A DNA stretch of 64,000 nucleotides, from NCBI GenBank assembly GCA_914767715.1, contig OU612067.1, positions 8,124,001 to 8,188,000 on the forward strand, given 5' to 3'. The DNA comes from Membranipora membranacea (lineage: Eukaryota; Bryozoa; Gymnolaemata; Cheilostomatida; Membraniporidae). Shown piece after piece: positions 46,101 to 59,118 of this stretch (the stretch's first letter is position 1; the number at the start of each line of letters is the position of its first letter). The notes beneath the pieces are model-generated. The model did not search any database and was not told where the DNA came from. It worked only from the letters and a program-made list of their open reading frames with translations. The translations under genes were made by a program, and so were the position numbers.

Positions 46101-46440
46101 TCTAGAAGGTTTTCAGAAGATTTTAGTGGAATGCCTGCGATCATTAGCTGTTTCTGTCGGTGAAAATGCTCCAGCACATCCAAGCGTTCTGGCTTGACAG
46201 ATTGGGTTTGCAAGGCTGTGAGATCTACACAGAGTTTGGCAATATCGTTTTTAATTGATTGTTGTTCTTTACCTTGGAAATCTGCGCTGTCAATAAGGGT
46301 CTTCTGCTCAGTGCAGAGCTCGGCAATACTTGCTGCATGGATTGATTGGGTGAGCTCAACTTTATCAATGTGAGATTTTATCTCTTTCATTTCAGAATTT
46401 CTGAGCTCTAGAAAAATTGACAAAAAATCTGGGTGATTTT
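43170..46440 (-). pseudogene. Non-LTR retrotransposon remnant, copy B, with ORF1
   Basis: Fuller copy of 27600-29870. Minus-strand order: ORF1 at 45827-46477 (coiled-coil-like N-terminus, then LMIAGIPLKSSENLLEAMRR, DIYSIFRIKK and DNQSNDRIIVNEVLS, typical of CR1/I-type ORF1 RNA-binding parts); endonuclease at 45368-45592 (LTETFIFEDE, TRGGGVGAYLRDG), 45125-45364 and 44777-45091; linker near 43927-44145; RT start at 43435-43725 (VLPLFKKGC, YCPISMLSTFSKIFERV, QQYGFRKHKNTNQAI) and 43206-43454 (YLDFSKALGTIDHHVLLSKL). The catalytic GVPQGS and YADD parts are lost. Several frameshifts; not functional. Confidence 0.85.
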
Positions 46441-46448
46441 CACCCAAA

Positions 46449-49400
46449 ATGAACAAAGGCAAGAAGAGAAAACTCATTTCCAGTAATGATCCTCATGAGG
46501 ATGATGCTGAGGATAATATCTTTACCTATTCGCTCAACAAGTTGAAGAAATTAGAAAAGAAAATCGACTCTACTACCACTGATGAGTCTATCACCATAAA
46601 AGGTAATCCGGGTAACATCCAAATTGTCGTTGATTGCGGCACAGCTATTTTTGAGCTTGTCAGATCTATATTTCAAACATCAATTTAGGAGCAATATCTT
46701 TATGTTACTAAGAAAATGAATAAAGATAAAGACAAAAACATAACAGCCATCACAGTTAAAAACAAGAAAAAATCGGATAGACACCTTTATACTGCAAAGC
46801 TCTACCATACCACCTCTAGAATACTGGTGAATGTGATCAAATATATGGATGTGTTTATTAGTCATTACTCTAAGCTTGTAGGTGAATTTCAGCCAGAAGC
46901 AATTGCCAATTAGAACGAGAAAGTCCGTTCTTCATGCTCAAATGCAATGGAATCGCTAAAAAGTAAACAAACCAATGCCAACAGCAGTACATCACAACAA
47001 CAAAACACACAAGGTGCTTTAGGGGGATCTGCAGTTTCACTGCCAGAGTCTTCTCAGTGTTCTCTGTCTGGGACAATGGAGACTTCTGCTCCATTCATCA
47101 ACAGCGCTCCCAGTCATTCCAAAGACAGAGATTGTGGGGAGAGTCCCAGATGTGCGTCATGCAGAACTCTCCATGGCGTGCTTTCTGTTATGATTGAGAT
47201 GATGGACAGCATGCAGGAGAAGATGGACAGCATGCAGGTTAAATTGGATAAACTTGATAGTGCTTTTTCTGTGAGCCCTGTACAAAGGAATGTCCATCAA
47301 ATTCCAAAAATACCGTACAACAAACATATCTTTCAACCAAACTCTTAACACCACACAGCAATGGTCATCGGTTGCAAGCAGCAGTAGTCAGCTCCACAGA
47401 ATTATTCCTTCATCAACAACACATCAAAACACACCAACACCAAGTTCACCGGCGACTACATCCAACGCTACAGATCACATTCCATCTCCTAGAAAAACAG
47501 CTCGCTCGAACAACTTCGACCCCAAGCACTGCATGAGCTCTCCAATCAAAAGCATCATGGAACACAGACTTTTCAGAGTTTGTTGAGCGTTGTTATGGTT
47601 CGAACGATGAAATTATAATATTTGGTGATTTCAATATTGATTTGCTGTATCCAGCTTCGAAAAACAGGTGTTAGATGATGTTACCTCTCCACTGCTGTTG
47701 AATCAACTTATATCTGAACCCACTCGCATAACTAATTTATCAAGGGCACTAATTGACCACATCTATTCAAGTAAATGTGACAATATTGCTAAATCTGGTG
47801 TCATCAAATATTCACTGAGCGAACATTTCATGATAGTAGCTTCAAGAGAGATTGATAAAAATGTTAAAATATCTAAACAAAGATGCAAGGTAACATTTTT
47901 AGATTATTCATTTGCAACACCTGAAAACATCTTTAACACATTCTCCAGGGAAAATTTTGTTTATGTGTCAATAGATCAAGACCAATAGACTCAATTTTTG
48001 AGAAGTTCTATAGCCATTTGAATCATCTTATAACAAAACTCGTGTTTGAGAAGACTCGTTTTGTTAGAACGCATAATCTTCCAATATGGTTGGATGATGA
48101 GGTAAAAATGAACATCATAATCAGAGATCAACTCAAACAAAACGGTGATTGGGAAGGATATAAAAAACAGCAAAATTATGTCACTAATATGATCAGTCAA
48201 AAGAAGAAAAGAGCTATTTCTTATACTACTAAAGAGTCTAAATGTAATAAAAACCTGTTTGGGATGTTTTGAAGAATAAAAAGAAGGAGACTTTCCCTGC
48301 GACAAATTTGAGTGGAGATCAATTTAACAGCCATTTCACATCCATTGCAAAATCAATCACAATGAACCTTGTTGTAACGGATGAGATGACATTTCCCGTA
48401 TCAGAACATAATTCTACAGACATACCACAATTCACCCCTTTCACATGTACAAGTATATTATTGTTCCACATTCCTGATAGTATAAGTACAAGACCTGACA
48501 GAATTACAGTGAAGATGTTGAAGCTCGTTTGGCCTTACATTGTGGATATTGTCACCGATATGTTTAACAGGGTTTTAAGCGAAGGACAGTTCCCTTCAAT
48601 ATGGAAACTAGCTCGAGTTTCACCAATACATAAATCTGGGGATATAAATATCCAATCACATCAGCCTGTTCTTTCAAAAATATTTGAGAAACCCATAAAT
48701 CACCATCTGCAAGAATATCTCACTAAGAACAATATCATCCATGAGCTTCAATGTGGATTTAGAAAAGGCCATTCTTGTTCAGACAGTTTATTTAATTTTA
48801 TTTCAGACTCTTTGGTGGAGAAAATTAATGGAAATATTATGACATTACTTTTTCTGGATTTTAAAAAGGCATTTGACTGTGTATCCCATGTTTTACTACA
48901 CAATAAGTTGAAGGCTTGCGGCATTTGGAGGAAATAAGTTATGTTAAAACTGCTTGACACCTTCCTGACAGACAGAAGGCAGTTTGTTAAACTCAATAAT
49001 ATTGAATCTTCTAGATTGCCTATCACAATAGGGGTCCCTCAAGGTTCAATCCTAGCACAAACTTTGTTACTCATCTTCATAAATGATTTATTAACTTCAT
49101 CAAAATCAGACTCATCATCATATGCATATGCTGATGATACAGTGTTCCTGTCATCTAACAAAAACCCTAAACAGCTAAAGGCAAAGGCATCTGAAGATTT
49201 AACCAACATTTGGTGCAATCGTAACCGGATGGTTATAAATGTTCAGAAATCTCATTACATGCTACTTAATATCTCAGATCCCCTTTATGACCTGGAACTG
49301 TACATAGGGCATGATAAACTAAACAGACAGAGAACTACAAGGCTTCTGGGTTTTGTGTTGAGTGACTCGCTTTCATGGCAGGATCATCTTGAGTATGTAT

Positions 49401-50027
49401 ATAAAAAGGTACAACGGAATGTTTACCTACTTCAAAATATGAGATACTTCTTGGACATAGCAAGTGCCCGCATATTTTACTTTCAATTTATTCATTATCA
49501 CCTTATATATGGGATCCATATCATCGGCAACTTGTCCTGCAATAATGCCCTCAATACATTATTTTGGTTGCAAAAACGGGCTTTACACATTATCGCAAAT
49601 GTGCATTACATCCCATATTATCTCATTCCAACCGAATCCGTTACGCAATCATTACAACTCCTACCTCTTCCTAAGCTTGTTTGTTATTTCACTTCACTTT
49701 TTGCGCATAAGATAAACAATTTTTTTACACCTCCATTTATATATATAGGAGTTAAAAACACTACCAAGTTCAATTAAACATTTACTTTTATATCATACAG
49801 AAAATCTAAGATACAAAGTTTCTGCTACATACAATTCTTTACCGTTACATTTGAGATCTAAAGAGAAGTTCAGTTCATTCAAAACTTTACTATTCAACCA
49901 TATATTATCGACTTGACCAACATCATTGATGATATTATTTCCTTTCTGTTTCTCTTTATTTTATGGCACTGAGTGCAAAACATTTCGAATGAGATGACTT
50001 TGGTTGCCAATAAAAGTATATATATGA
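46449..50027 (+). pseudogene. Decayed non-LTR retrotransposon with ORF1 and ORF2
   Basis: ORF1-like frames at 46449-46688, 46716-46913 and 46947-47348 (lysine-rich, then Ser/Thr/Pro-rich with a heptad-like MDSMQEKMDSMQVKLDKLDS stretch). ORF2 starts abruptly inside the endonuclease at about 47607 (EIIIFGDFNIDLL), so the first half is deleted. RT follows in pieces at 48018-48272, 48269-48937 and 48941-49777, with GFRKGHSCSDSLF, LDFKKAFDCVSHVLL, GVPQGSILAQ and YAYADDTVFL. At least four frameshifts or stops. The 3' end CCAATAAAAGTATATATATG matches the family member at 11700-14215. Its 5' end meets the ORF1 of copy B head to head. Confidence 0.85.
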
Positions 50028-50524
50028 CAGTGTTGACTTGAATAATAATTCGATGCTCAGATGCGTCAATCTTTTTAGCGAGATCATCTAGGGTGATGGT
50101 TGATTATGTTGGAGTGGACAACTCGTCGCTGGTGGTGTAGTTCGATTCGCTTGCTGATAGTAACCTCTGTGATGATCTCCCTGCTTTCCCGTTTCCCGCC
50201 ATAATCTAAGTAATAGAGACTTACCCGATTCAGGGACTGTTTACGGTATGAACCAGTGCCCTGTTCCTGATGAGGATTTTTCGCCTGAGTATTTTATCCG
50301 CAACAAATTCTTCGGCTGCATACTGATGGTTTTTGTTGTAATACACAGTAACGTGTGTTATATGGTGACTGTATATAGCAAAGTAATTACCAATGATAGA
50401 TAACAATGGTTTGTACTGAGTAGTGAGAGCACTGAAATTTCATGTCCTCACTTTTCGAAAGCTAAACTACTTACTGTTCACAGGCTATTATGTTGGTGAA
50501 ATTTGCGGTTTTTATCAACAGTAG
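50028..50524. other. Unassigned sequence
   Basis: Between the retroelement 3' end and the start of co-duplicated block C. No gene or repeat recognised. Confidence 0.4.
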
Positions 50525-51720
50525 TAGGGATACAGGTGCAATAGCACAACATTAATCAATTTCGTTACTTGTGATAATACACAATGTAATGCAGGTAAGG
50601 GAAAACTCTGTTCCAATCAGGACCAAAATCAAAGCTACAGCCTTTAGAATGACGATAAATACCAGGTGATATTGAATCATATCACTATGAGAATGGCACG
50701 AAAATTTGTCCTCACAGAGATGCTAAAAATATAACATCGTAACCAGAGATGTTTCCCCTCGCTCTTCAAGGACAATTAATAATATTGATATAAGTGTAAT
50801 TTCAACTGCAAGTATACAATTTGGTTAGCTAATAGTAAGGTCAATGCCTGCTGATTAAGGTTGCAATACAAAGGTGTAGCATTCAGTACTACTGATATGA
50901 CAAACCCGGCTGGAGTGTGATGTTGTGAACAAAATTGGGACGTTTTCATGGTTCAAATACTTTATTTTGATACAAAACATGATAAAATCTCAAAACTTCA
51001 TGAATTTTATTTAAATATGTTTATTGCTTACGATAAAAAACTAAATAAGTAGGACTGAATTAAACCTTAAAATTGTGAAAAGGCAATGGGACAATCAGAT
51101 AACAGAAGTTAGAGCCGAGACTACCAGACTAGAAGACAGGTTGTCAGGCTCACCAGCCAGAAAAAGACAAAGTTGGACATCCGCAAACCAAAAATGATCA
51201 GATCGCCTCCGAAAGGAGCGCCGCCAGGCCACTCAAGGAACCGAAATGAGTACACATATCACACCATGATAGGTGATCCCCGATCCCATTTATATAATTG
51301 TTGACTTAGCTGTCTCTCAAACAAAATTTTACACTAAAACAATGAATTTTTTCTCAAATTAATCTAGATATCAATAACGTCAAATATCATCTCTTTACTA
51401 CTGTAACACCTGCCATTACACAATGGATTCTTACTTCTTTACTTCTTTTTAGGCATGGCTCAAAAAGGATATATCCTCCTCTACACAGCTCGAGATGTGA
51501 GAATAATCTAGGGGGATTACCGGAACTATACATCACACTGCAGTGCTGCACTAGTGAGAGGCACCTATGCTCACCCACTTTATCCAAAGACAACTGGTTG
51601 CTAAATAATTATGTTGCCGTAAATTTATTTAGAAACTCTCAAGAAAAGACCTACTATATCAAAATCCTATGACTGTATTTAAAGTGCCCTTTGCTTTTGT
51701 CTAGTTAGCATGACCATGAA
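50525..51720. repeat. Co-duplicated flank C, 3' of lectin gene 3
   Basis: Partner of 5800-6850 and 35720-36445, but clearly more diverged than A and B are from each other, and without the TA microsatellite. A minus-strand AATAAA lies at 51624-51629, 104 bp beyond the stop of gene 3, and may be its poly(A) signal. Confidence 0.7.
51161..51304 (+). other. Possible terminal exon, copy C
   Basis: Reads IRSPPKGAPPGHSRNRNEY, then IGDPRSHLYNC and TGA at 51302-51304: same frame and stop as copies A and B with about one third of residues changed, so the frame has been kept despite divergence. Confidence 0.3.
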
Positions 51721-51732
51721 CACAATTCGGCG

Positions 51733-54700
51733 TTACTGACTGAATACCTCAATTTCCGATACGCAAAAATGGTGCCCTGTGCCTGATGTGTAAGCTTTAA
51801 CGAAGCGTCCAAACAAAGTGAAGGAACAGGTTATTATATCGGGCATTTGTGTCGGCTCTTCAACTCTCACTCCACAGAGTGCTCCATCCATGTCTAATCC
51901 TTCAAGTGTAGCGGCAACTGTGATCTCTGTATTGCTCATTTGTAAAACTGTAAGAAAATTCAAAGGAATATCTGTTCAAGCAAAGCAAACAAATAGGTCT
52001 ACTCCACCCATTTTCCTCAATTTATCCCTTGTCTTTTTATCCAATAGGTACAGCCAACAGAATAAAGAATTGAAATCTCATGCAGTACAATACAATCAGC
52101 TTGAGTACTTACACTTATTATTACCAGTGTTCCAGATTTTGACATAATTTACCGCATACACCTCTCCAAGATCAATAGTGATGTATGACCTCTAAAATAA
52201 ACACTAGACTTTAAATCTATTAAAAAAAACATTAAACTGTTCATAAATATTGGATCCATACTTTCAATTCATCAATTTCATCAATACCAAAGAAACCCAT
52301 ATTGGAGAACTTTGTTCCATAACATATCTTGATTTCTAAAGATAAGGTTTGTTAAAATTCAACCAATCATCACTAAAAGGTGCATTAATTGAGATTCCTA
52401 TCCTCTTGTGGTATGACAATATTTTACTCACATGGTTATACTGCCCACAGAATCTTTTAGCGATTCCCGCTACTGCTTCACCGTCAATAGCATATGAAGG
52501 ATAATATGATGCGTGAACTGATGAGTGGTCTGCAATGGCTTTCCCTTCAAAATCGAAAGCGCTTATTAGATTTCTTGTAACATTTTAACTTCATTGAATA
52601 TCACTTTGAAAGATGACCTAGAAGACCGCTCACTTCCTTTTCCTGTGTTATTGCACATGCTCAAAGAGTATACCCAGGACTTTGAATGTATTTTGATATT
52701 TTGGCACTTTCCATCAATTACAAGCTGTTTTTTTCTCTTGATACAATACAAGGCATGATATGGAAGTCGCTTTAAATTAATCTAGAGGGATTTATTTATC
52801 TCAATCAATGGCCTTTGACAAGTTTGTAAAATATATAGCCTCAGTAATGTCCTGCAAAGGATGTGTCAATAGCAATTGAAACCTCTGTTTCTTTTACAAG
52901 TGAAGGCATGTGTGCTTGCATGAATATACCACTTCCCCTCCCCTGATGCCTTATTCATTGGGAACAAAAAAAGACATCAGAAGTAAGCTGTGCTGTGGCC
53001 TGAGATCACTGATATGATATGAATATGTGCAAACACTACATTATGAGCACCAATGAGGTATGGAGATTGCAAACCAATCAGATTGCTTATTGAAAATGGC
53101 ACATATTTGAATTGCTTGAAAAGAAGGACAACAACACACATAACTACACAGATCTGCTCATAACTGCCTATTTTTGAATCACTTTTTGATGGCTGTTCTC
53201 AGCACATTAGATTCTGTTAAAAATGAAATGATTATTGCTGCTTGATCAAGGAAGGTTAAAAGTAATGTAATTCACTGTCTGATCAGTCTCTCATAAACAC
53301 AAAATACGCTATTAGGTGACACGAAACAGTCATTTACCTGTTTGAGACCGAATTTTAGACAATTTAACTTTGTCTTGCAAATAATATTTGACATTCTGAA
53401 AGTATTGATTAAACCAATATTCATATCCACAACTTTTCAAAACTCAGGGGGCTTAAACTAACATCACTGATGGTTGATGTAAACATTGAGAGAAATGATA
53501 CGGTGCCATTTAGTGGTTTCAATAGTACCAGTAATATGTAATCTGACCTGCTGCTACATTCTCATCGACACCTGCAATCACACTTTCTGGTTTAGGGCAG
53601 CTAAGTTGCGTAACAATGAAAGTTGTCCCCACAACTGTAGTATTGCAAGGCTCAGTTGTTACACTGCTTGACATGAGGCAATGTCCATCATACTCCTGAG
53701 CAGTAAATTTCATGCAGGAATCTCCTAAATCCAGGCACTTAGCGATGCACTTTGATTTTGTCTCGGCAGCAATGCTAATTTCGGCCGTCGAAGAGCACAG
53801 CGGGATATCATCCTTTAGCTGGAACAGCTTTTCGCACTGGCTGTTTGCCTGGAACAAAAAAAATGTTCTAATGCCAATTCAATAATGATTTCACAAAAAC
53901 TAAGGAATGTGTTTTTATTAGAGTCTCTCAAAACCGCTGTGCCTTTTCCATATAATTGCAAATTCATTACAATGGAACCCTTCTGATAGAAATGGATAAC
54001 CTAACAATAGATGACTATAAATAAATAAATACAATGACACTTACAGAACAAACATTACATTCACAGCATTAGGCTTAGCAATCTAAATTGTGGGTCCCTT
54101 CCATGTTCCTTTGTTGTGATACAAAGAGTATTCCCTTTAATTCAGCCAACCGATTGTTTTATTGTCTTATGATTGCATTGTATTGACCCGTTGTTCCATT
54201 CCCTTTCCACTGAGCAAATTAAGCGGTCAGAAAATTGAAATTGCCAGTATCCAACTAATGAACTTATGTTATGAAACATTTTATAGCAATGAAGTAATGG
54301 CCGTACTATATCAGGATTCCAAAAAATGAGAGAAATTATAACTCTTTCAAATAAAAAATAATATGATGCTTATCCATTATCCATTATCCATATCTCTCCT
54401 GCTGAGGCACAATGAAAATGAGTGACATGGAGTTGACTGCACTTAACAAGTTATATCGACTGCAGCTCCAATATAATTTATTTCAATGTAAAGGCTGAAA
54501 TTCCCGTAACAATTTGCTAATATAAATGTGTACATATAATGAAATGTATGTTTGCATTATCAAGCAACTGATGTATAGAAGAAGATGACTTTATCACAAT
54601 AGAAATTTGTTGATTAGTGACCCTTGTGCTATTACAGTACATCCAACTCCCTACACCACATAGTCATTGTTAGAGTCATAGACTCATATTTCTCTTGTCA

Positions 54701-54894
54701 CTAATTGCTGTTGCTGGCTGAAGAGGTGAGCAAAATTACAATTTGTTCATGCATGTTTCAGTGAGTGATTTCATATTCAGCTTTTAAGTATTTTAATATC
54801 TGAACGACATGTCACTCACCTGGCTTGTTACTATCATTGAGAAGACTGATATAATTGCCAAAAGCTGTGCCAACATTTTAAACACCTTTATCAT
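51733..54894 (-). CDS. Secreted PAN/apple-like + F5/8C (F-type-lectin-like) protein, gene 3
   Basis: Exons in minus order: 54820-54894, 53548-53848, 52432-52544, 52113-52191, 51733-51947. Total 783 nt, 260 residues, phases 0,1,0,1, no stops. Signal peptide MIKVFKMLAQLLAIISVFS. PAN-like exon with eight cysteines (QCEKLF, LCSSTAEIS, KCIAKCLDLGDSCMKF, EYDGHCLMSSS). F5/8C exons read ENVAAG/KAIADHSSVHASYY, AVAGIAKRFCGQY, RSYITIDLGEVYAVNY, NTGNNK (one residue longer than the paralogues), ITVAATLEG, LCGVRVEEP, GRFVKAYTSG and HHFCVSEIEVF. This is the most compact member (3.2 kb) with no transposon in its introns, and likely closest to the ancestral layout. Extracellular binding role inferred from the fold. 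Confidence 0.8.
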
Positions 54895-55090
54895 CTTCTG
54901 AGCTTTCTTTCACTCTGCAATTTCACTCTCGAAATGGTCCCTACATTCAAAATAGCTGCCTGATCATTGATTGTTGGTTCAAGTGGCTTGTTTGAGTGTA
55001 ATTTCATACATCCGAATTCATATTACATACACTAATGGATGTTTGTTGCTGCAATAATCAATAGTCACACATGATCGTGTGCTAAGAGTG

Positions 55091-55097
55091 CTTTATA
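55091..55097 (-). promoter_or_regulatory. TATA box of lectin gene 3
   Basis: Minus-strand GATATAAAGCACT, 197 bp before the ATG, matching the GATATAAAACACT of gene 2. Confidence 0.5.
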
Positions 55098-55099
55098 TC

Positions 55100-58000
55100 A
55101 TTACCAGTGCATGTAAATTTCCTGCCTATAGAACTTGATTTATCTATCAGGATAGCATGACAAAAATAGGAAACACTACAACTTTACGATACAATGTCTA
55201 CACTAGATTATTATCAGTTGAGTTTGGAGTTGTCCCCATGTGAAATAACAAGAATTAGAGGCTAATCAAGCTGATAATTAAACACTAAACCAAACAAGTC
55301 TAGCCGCAAACCAACAGTTAAACCACTACAGCAGTTTTTTACAGAGATTAATTATTTGTACCACTGCACTGAAGCACTTACAGTAATTGTATGCATAAGT
55401 ATTGACAGCATTCAATTTATTTGAACTGACAAATAACTCATAGCCAAACCATATTTTATCAAGATAACAGCTTTCAATTGTGATCTGCCGTTTCTGACTA
55501 TCCTGTGCACCGTAACAGCACACCGTGGGCTTGAAGCGCCCTAGTAAACCTTGATAGAGAGTTTGGTGAGGGCACTGTTAACCTAGAGCGCAGTTAAGGG
55601 CCATGAAAATAAATTGTCTGGGTTTTGGAGGAGTGTCTAAGGTGAAAGTTCACAAGCAGATTACCAAATGAATAAAGTAAAAGATATTGTGCACTTTTGC
55701 ATAAATTAACATATGCAAATGTCTCGGCCACCTAATCGACATTGATTAGTCTTTTTGATTTAACACACCAGTAGTAAAGTTGTTCATAGTATTATGTGAA
55801 GCCCCATGAAGAAGTAATCAATAAGGGGGAATCTTCAGGATTTCATTCATAATGATCTATCTCACCATACAATCTAGGGCTTGCTGTTTGGATCAAGCAT
55901 GACATAAATATCCCGCTTTAAATCCACAAGACAGCACCTTAATCTGCTGCCTGTGTATCAATTATGTGTTTATCTGAGGGAGATCAATCAAATACAGTTG
56001 TAACAAACACAGCTAAATTTATGCTGATTTAGAACAAAAGAAAATCACAGATTAGTAGGAATTAAAAACTCTTCTGAGTAAATGTGGCCTCAGTTAAATT
56101 TGTATTCTAATCTTATCCTATCCTAATCTACGTAATAATAACAGCAGATATAACTTAATTGGATTGGTGGTCATTTCTGTAATTGTATGCTCTCACTGTT
56201 GAAGAAGGTCTCTGGGCTCCAATAATTTTGTCAGAACTTTATACCAACAGTTTTAGGGATCAAAGATACAAACAGAAGATTTAAATTCTGGAATTCTTAG
56301 ATCTCCTGCAAACATGTTCTTTTATGCTAAGTTAGGCTATACAATGTTACTAATGCCAAAGTTAATACTACTGGAAGCAAATCTAGGACTAATTGCAGAA
56401 TTGGTATGGGGTCTACTAAGCTAGTAATTGAGGGAATCAATAAGGGCAAAAAATGTATCCGTTTCACTTTTTGATGACAAATACCAAATAACTATAGCAG
56501 ATTCACAGCTGCTAATCTCTGAAAGGCATTAAATCTCTCTCTTATCTTCTCTATAATCGTACAAGTAGACCACAATGAGAACAATTCCCAATATTTTATG
56601 AAAATTGGCTCATAGTCAAACATAACCTGAATTGCTTTAGTTGAACCCAAAAACCTGAGTAACTCGAATAAATCTGAGTTGCTAAGAGCCCTGACAATAC
56701 TTAAATGCAGGGTCAAAGCAGGGTATTTATAGAGCTATGTGACCCTGCTTTATAATTAATTCAGAGAGAGAGGATAACTCCGATCAAACAGAAATACCTG
56801 GTGTAGAAAACGCATCGCAAAATCGTAGTGAAATGTCTTTCTTTCATCATACATAATATCGAATATCAATATTTTGTGATAAATAGAGTTTTTTTAGAGT
56901 GACTTTGGTTGTTTATTTATGAGCGACCTTCTCTCAATGAAGCCAACTGGTTATTGAAACAACTCTGAATTCTGATGAGCCTTCCTCTCCTTTCTACGCC
57001 TCAGGCAAGGTAACAAATGTAAGTTTTTGAAACAACAACATCATTGCATGTGTAAGTAAAAATGACCAATAAAATTGTTTCAACGGCTTGCGTTGTACAT
57101 ATATATGACTGGTTTATGTGTCAATCAATACATAAATGAATTAACAGTTTGGAATTTTGCCAATTTACTTTATATGTTGGAGAAATCTAACAACAGTAAA
57201 GCTTTTAAATAAGAAAGACTGACACACTAACATAAAGGTTATAATGACACCTGCAAACCAATTCTTACCTATGTTGAATGCAGTGTAACTCTCCTTCAGC
57301 GACACTTTCAATAAATGAAGGCCAACCATAGACACATAAACAAGGGATCTACAATGTGTTTTTATAATTAGCGCTCGAACAAGTGAGGGCTTTGATATTA
57401 CTTGCCACAATTAAAAACCATTTAAAAACCATAATTGTCGATGGCTAGGGGATCTGTCTTTTGTGTGGATTCCAGATTAAAATTTCCCAAGATTGAAATT
57501 TTCCTGGATAAAAAATACCCCTGCAGTCATCATTATGATAATTTGGAAGCCATGAAAAATATTTTAAAGCCTGAACTTACTGCAAAAACTGAGCGTCTTG
57601 GTTCTCCTCTCCTTTTTTTTCTAGAAAATTTATAGGCACACTTTTGTTACATGCACTGATGATCTCATTCACTTTGAAATCACTTAATCTGGTTCTACAG
57701 CAAAGGTGATACAAATTTAACCCCATCACCCAACCATTCATCTGTGAGTCATATACCGGAGTCATTGGTGGCCTAGATAAGAGAAAGGACGCTGGTGGAC
57801 CTCAAGAAATTTTGGAAAAGCACATTTTGGCTTGAAGATACCCCAATTACTTTCAGAGACGGTGCATTCAAATCAGCTAACATCACCACAGAGTTAAAAT
57901 TTCTCTGTTGGTGGATAAATGCCTTTATTGTATTTGTGGCAATCATGGCTCTTTTATTCTCAATGAGGTGACGAGTATTTTTGTTTCATGCTGAGATTTC

Positions 58001-58720
58001 AAAACGATTTTATAATGATGGATGTGATGGATTTTTGTATAACGATAAATTCAGAGCATGGAAAGCGGATTTCACAATAACTACAAAACCAACTAGTTAT
58101 ATGAATTGTAATTTTTTTAAATTATGGAACTCACTCCAGGAAGATATGCAAGTTCAGTCACACCTGTAGTAAATGTGGTGACAAGACCCATGGCGTTGCC
58201 AATTGTTAAAAAGAACAGATAAACACTCCTATAGTTTTGTAGCTAGATACATGGCATTTTTTGGTATGACTGGACTTTGTTGGTAGCACAGTAGCTTTCA
58301 GAAACTGCTTTCAGATAGCTTTAAATTTTACGACTGTGATCTTATGGCTTTGAATGGTTATGTTTTTGACATACAGATGAATTATGATGAACCCGCCAGC
58401 ATCCTATTTTGCTCATTATCACAATATAAGGATTTCAATAAATTACATCTCAGGGATGATAATAAGATATTCAAGTCAATGTCCTCTTTTTAGCCGAAAG
58501 ACGAATCAATAATGTCTGTCATTCGATCTTCCATTTTATGGAGCCGTATTGTGGAGTGAATAGTTAGATAGTACATTTGGTGACCCTTGGTGGACTTCTT
58601 AGATCATAGTGCTATTGGAGCTGTACCCTATCTTCGCCGCCCTACACATCTGGAGAAACTAGATATATGTTAGTTGATTGTGTTAAATAAAATGGGAATA
58701 AATGGCTGCTATTTTGTATT
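55100..58720. other. Unassigned intergenic sequence
   Basis: AT-rich, only short ORFs. At about 57780-57970 the minus strand briefly reads like retroelement endonuclease (LADLNAPSLK) with stops; too weak to call. At 57981-58169 a plus-strand frame of 62 codons has no recognisable features. Confidence 0.4.
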
Positions 58721-58721
58721 T

Positions 58722-59118
58722 CATCTTATTCCCCATATTTTATTCTATCATGTGAGCGATTTCCAACTTCAGAATCCGAATATTGGGAAGTTATGGCCTC
58801 TCAAACCTTAAGGGTGATCACTTTCAATTGGTATTGGGAATCAGCGGAAGCACACCGTGTGGGACATCACAACCTTCATACTGATTATGAGTTATTACAC
58901 TAATAATCACACAGATAAGATGATCAAAATTCAGCCCTTGGCGGGACTCAAACCTGGGTCATACATACCTGCAGGCAACCTCGCGCCACTTAGCCCAGCC
59001 AAGTGAGACTGTAGACAACAAGGGTGAGCGTTAGCGGTGTTGCCTGCACTTCCTCAATATTTGGATTCTATAGCCGGAAATCGCTCACATGATAGAATAA
59101 AATATGGAGAATAAGATG
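58722..59118. mobile_element. Foldback element with tRNA-like module
   Basis: Arms of about 70 bp: CATCTTATTCCCCATATTTT to AATATTGGGAAGT on the left, and its reverse complement ending GGAGAATAAGATG on the right. Inside, the minus strand reads GGCTAAGTGGCGCGAGG and CCAGGTTTGAGTCCCGCC, a tRNA-like box A/box B pair. Same family as 38227-38803 but with a shorter right half. Confidence 0.75.

Noticed and set aside
57780-57970. Retroelement endonuclease on the minus strand
   Set aside because: A short stretch resembling LADLNAPSLK is followed by several stops and lacks any second motif; it may be chance.
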